Positions 14,766 to 16,434 of a stretch of DNA of 16,434 nucleotides are shown here, piece after piece. Position 1 is the stretch's first letter. Each line of letters opens with the position of its first letter. The stretch covers positions 1 through 16,434 of the forward strand of contig CAJMQQ010000058.1 of the NCBI GenBank assembly GCA_905215625.1, read 5' to 3'. Under the pieces are notes generated by a model, which worked only from the letters and a program-made list of their open reading frames with translations, ran no database searches and was not told the origin of the DNA. This DNA is from an uncultured bacterium. Its GTDB lineage: Bacteria; Bacillota; Clostridia; Lachnospirales; Lachnospiraceae. The position numbers and the translations under genes were made by a program.

Positions 14766-16052
14766 TTAAACCAGCTTTGCCTCTTTTACCAGGAAGTCAA
14801 CGGCTTCCTGAACAGCCAGATCTTTCTTCATCTGCTCTTTTTCAAACTCACCCATGTACTCTTTCAGCTTTTCTACTTCCATCTTGTAAGCGTCTGCCAT
14901 CTTCTGCAGTTCTTCGTTTACGCGCTCGTCAGAAATCTGGATGTTCTCAGCTGCTGCAACTGCTTCCAGTACCAGTCTGGTCTGGATTCTGCGCTCTGCC
15001 TGAGGCTTCATCTGCTCTTTTAAGGTATCTACTGTCATGCCGGTATACTTCATATACTGGTCAAATGGAATACCCTGGCTCTGCATTCTCTGTGCAGTAT
15101 CCTGAATCATGTTCATTACTTCGTTGTCGATCATAGCATCCGGAATATCCATGGAAGCATTTGCTACAACTTTTTCTACTACATGGTTCTCATTCTCAGT
15201 CTCAGCTGCTTTTTCTTTCTTCTCAGCCAGCTTCTTGCGGGTATCTTCCTTGTACTCGTCTAAGGTCTCAAATTCGGAAACTTCGCTTGCAAACTCATCG
15301 TTTAACTCTGGAAGCTCTTTTACTTTGATTTCTTTTACAGTTACCTTGAACTGTGCAGGCTTATTAGCCAGTTCAGCCGCATGGTACTCTGCCGGGAAGG
15401 TTACGTTTACTTCGCACTCTTCGCCGATGTTCTTGCCGATTAACTGTTCTTCAAAGGTATCAATAAAGGAATGGGAACCAATGGTCAGAGGATAATCAGT
15501 ACCCTGTCCGCCGTCAAATGCCTTACCATCAATAAATCCTTCAAAGTCGATAACGGTCTGGTCGCCATCTGCAACTGGTCTGTCTTCTACTGCTACCAGT
15601 CTTGCGTTCTGATCCTGAACTTTCTTCAGTTCTTTCTCTACATCTTCGTCAGTAACGGATGCGTCTGCCTTCTCTACCTCAACGCCCTTGTACTCGCCTA
15701 AGGTAACTTCCGGCTTTACTGCTACAGTTGCAGTGTAGATAAAATCTTTGCCCTTTTCGATCTGGGTAATATCGATCTCCGGTCTGGAAACGATTTCCAG
15801 TCCGCTTTCCTTCATAGCATCTGCATAGCTGGCATCAATTGCCTCGTTTGCTGCATCCTCATAGAATACGCCAGGGCCGTACATTTTTTCAATCATGGCC
15901 TGCGGAGCCTTTCCTTTACGGAAGCCTGGGATGTTAAATCTGTTTTTATTTTTGTCATAGGCTGCCTTGATTGCCTTATCAAACTGCTCAGCTGGTACTT
16001 CGACAGTCAGCTTTGCCATGTTCTTTTCTAACTTTTCTACTTGTAAACTCAT
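14766..16052 (-). CDS. tig: trigger factor (ribosome-associated chaperone, peptidyl-prolyl isomerase)
   Basis: A 428-aa trigger factor. The N-terminal ribosome-binding domain (about 1-140) contains the signature GFRKGKAP (43-50) that contacts ribosomal protein L23 at the exit tunnel. The central FKBP-like domain (about 150-245; DGDQTVIDFEGFIDGKAFDGG, PLTIGSHSFIDTFEEQLIG) has the usual fold positions. The C-terminal half is a charged helical chaperone arm. It binds nascent chains emerging from the ribosome. The start is placed at 16052, where the protein begins MSLQVEKLEKN as trigger factors do and AAGGAGG lies upstream; the open frame continues 60 codons further, across the promoter, and is not protein-like there. 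The first gene of the tig-clpP-clpX block. Confidence 0.97.
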   Translation of the reverse strand: MSLQVEKLEKNMAKLTVEVPAEQFDKAIKAAYDKNKNRFNIPGFRKGKAPQAMIEKMYGPGVFYEDAANEAIDASYADAMKESGLEIVSRPEIDITQIEKGKDFIYTATVAVKPEVTLGEYKGVEVEKADASVTDEDVEKELKKVQDQNARLVAVEDRPVADGDQTVIDFEGFIDGKAFDGGQGTDYPLTIGSHSFIDTFEEQLIGKNIGEECEVNVTFPAEYHAAELANKPAQFKVTVKEIKVKELPELNDEFASEVSEFETLDEYKEDTRKKLAEKKEKAAETENENHVVEKVVANASMDIPDAMIDNEVMNMIQDTAQRMQSQGIPFDQYMKYTGMTVDTLKEQMKPQAERRIQTRLVLEAVAAAENIQISDERVNEELQKMADAYKMEVEKLKEYMGEFEKEQMKKDLAVQEAVDFLVKEAKLV

Positions 16053-16121
16053 AGTATGGGTTCCTCCTTGAATAATATGTGAACCGCCATTTCTCCACAG
16101 GGCGTTACACTTCAAGGTACG

Positions 16122-16150
16122 ATTATAGCATAAGAAATCCGTAAATTCCA
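16122..16150 (-). promoter_or_regulatory. tig promoter (extended -10)
   Basis: On the minus strand a perfect TATAAT (16122-16127) preceded by TGC, with a poor -35 (TGGAAT, 16145-16150) at 17 bases. Predicted start near 16115 gives a leader of about 63 bases, in which AACGCC (16101-16106) and GGCGGTT (16082-16088) can form a small stem with one bulged base. Confidence 0.7.
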
Positions 16151-16188
16151 GTCCTATTTTGCTTTTCCTGATAAAATTTTGCATTGTA

Positions 16189-16226
16189 TCCGGATATAAG
16201 ATGCCGCATGGGCAAAAATGTCCGGA
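16189..16226 (-). terminator. possible weak terminator after the SIMPL-domain gene
   Basis: Outer arms TCCGGA (16189-16194 and 16221-16226) and an inner TGCC/GGCA stem (16202-16205, 16211-16214) with a 5-base loop, about ten bases after the stop at 16236. The helices are separated by a large internal loop and the following T-run is interrupted, so support is modest. Confidence 0.35.
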
Positions 16227-16235
16227 AAGCAACTT

Positions 16236-16434
16236 CTACTTGGGCACGATTTTAAAGCTGATGGACAGATGAGCCTTGATTTCCAGCTCTCCCTCTTCCA
16301 CGCTCATGGAAGCCGTATCTGCTGCCAGAGTTTCTTCTACTTCCCCATAAGCTGCATTGGGTCTGGCATAACGGGCCGCCTGGTTTTCTCCGTATTCACT
16401 GACAGTTTTTACTTCCAGAACCTGAAATCCGCCA
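16236..16434 (-). CDS. SIMPL-domain (DUF541) protein, C-terminal part only
   Basis: Only the last 65 residues are inside the window; the start is beyond the right edge. The visible end, with QAARYARPNAAYG, an alanine-rich spacer and then VEEGELEIKAHLSISFKI, matches the C-terminal pattern of SIMPL/DUF541 (YggE-like) proteins, where a P-I-E-x-G-E-L-E-[IV] strand closes the domain. Here the usual P-I-E is M-S-V-E-E-G. These are periplasmic or exported proteins of poorly known function in Gram-positives. The stop (TAG at 16236-16238) lies over 100 bases before the tig promoter, so it is a separate unit. The assignment rests on a short stretch. Confidence 0.65.
   Translation of the reverse strand, partial: GGFQVLEVKTVSEYGENQAARYARPNAAYGEVEETLAADTASMSVEEGELEIKAHLSISFKIVPK

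Noticed and set aside
16053..16232. 60-residue N-terminal extension of trigger factor
   Set aside because: It crosses the tig promoter and leader, has no ribosome binding site and does not resemble trigger factor; the MSLQVEKLEKN start at 16052 is normal for the family.

Overview
The window looks like an ordinary chromosomal segment of an anaerobic, low-to-mid-GC Firmicute, most likely Lachnospiraceae (Clostridia). This rests on protein character (trigger factor, ClpP, ClpX, Lon and YsxC of Gram-positive type, an EF-G paralogue, a 53-residue rubredoxin), strong AGGAGG-type ribosome binding sites and the gene order. I see no tRNA, rRNA, CRISPR array, insertion sequence or phage gene. No stretch over about 210 bases lacks a gene.

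Layout. (1) Bases 3639 to 1, minus strand: one compact transcription unit with a promoter at about 3610-3639. It encodes a CPBP-family membrane protease, an isochorismatase/nicotinamidase-type cysteine hydrolase, a 294-aa single-pass exported protein of unknown function, a 176-aa multi-pass membrane protein of unknown function, and the N-terminal part of a DAO-type FAD oxidoreductase that runs off the left edge. Several genes overlap or nearly touch. (2) 3662-6104, minus: an EF-G-like GTPase, then rubredoxin (3722-3883), closed by a good hairpin terminator. (3) 6186-9712, plus: aroF-tyrA-aroA, an aromatic amino acid operon with a near-consensus promoter. It ends in a 13-bp hairpin shared with the converging ysxC. 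(4) 9718-16127, minus: a proteostasis block, transcribed in the order tig, clpP, clpX, lon, ysxC, with a clear intrinsic terminator between clpX and lon. (5) 16236-16434, minus: the C-terminal end of a SIMPL-domain (DUF541) protein.

How the genes fit together. AroF makes DAHP (entry to the shikimate pathway), AroA makes EPSP, and TyrA diverts prephenate to tyrosine. Both AroF and TyrA carry likely feedback domains. Trigger factor folds nascent chains, ClpXP and Lon degrade proteins, and YsxC assembles the large ribosomal subunit. ClpX carries the IGF loop that docks on ClpP, encoded just upstream.

I did not find a convincing new defence or mobile system. The best candidates for something undescribed are the left-hand operon with its two orphan membrane or exported proteins, and the EF-G paralogue with altered GTPase motifs. 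Several annotated starts need choosing: tig at 16052, aroA at 8393 and the EF-G-like gene at 6034 each have a good ribosome binding site, whereas longer open frames do not.
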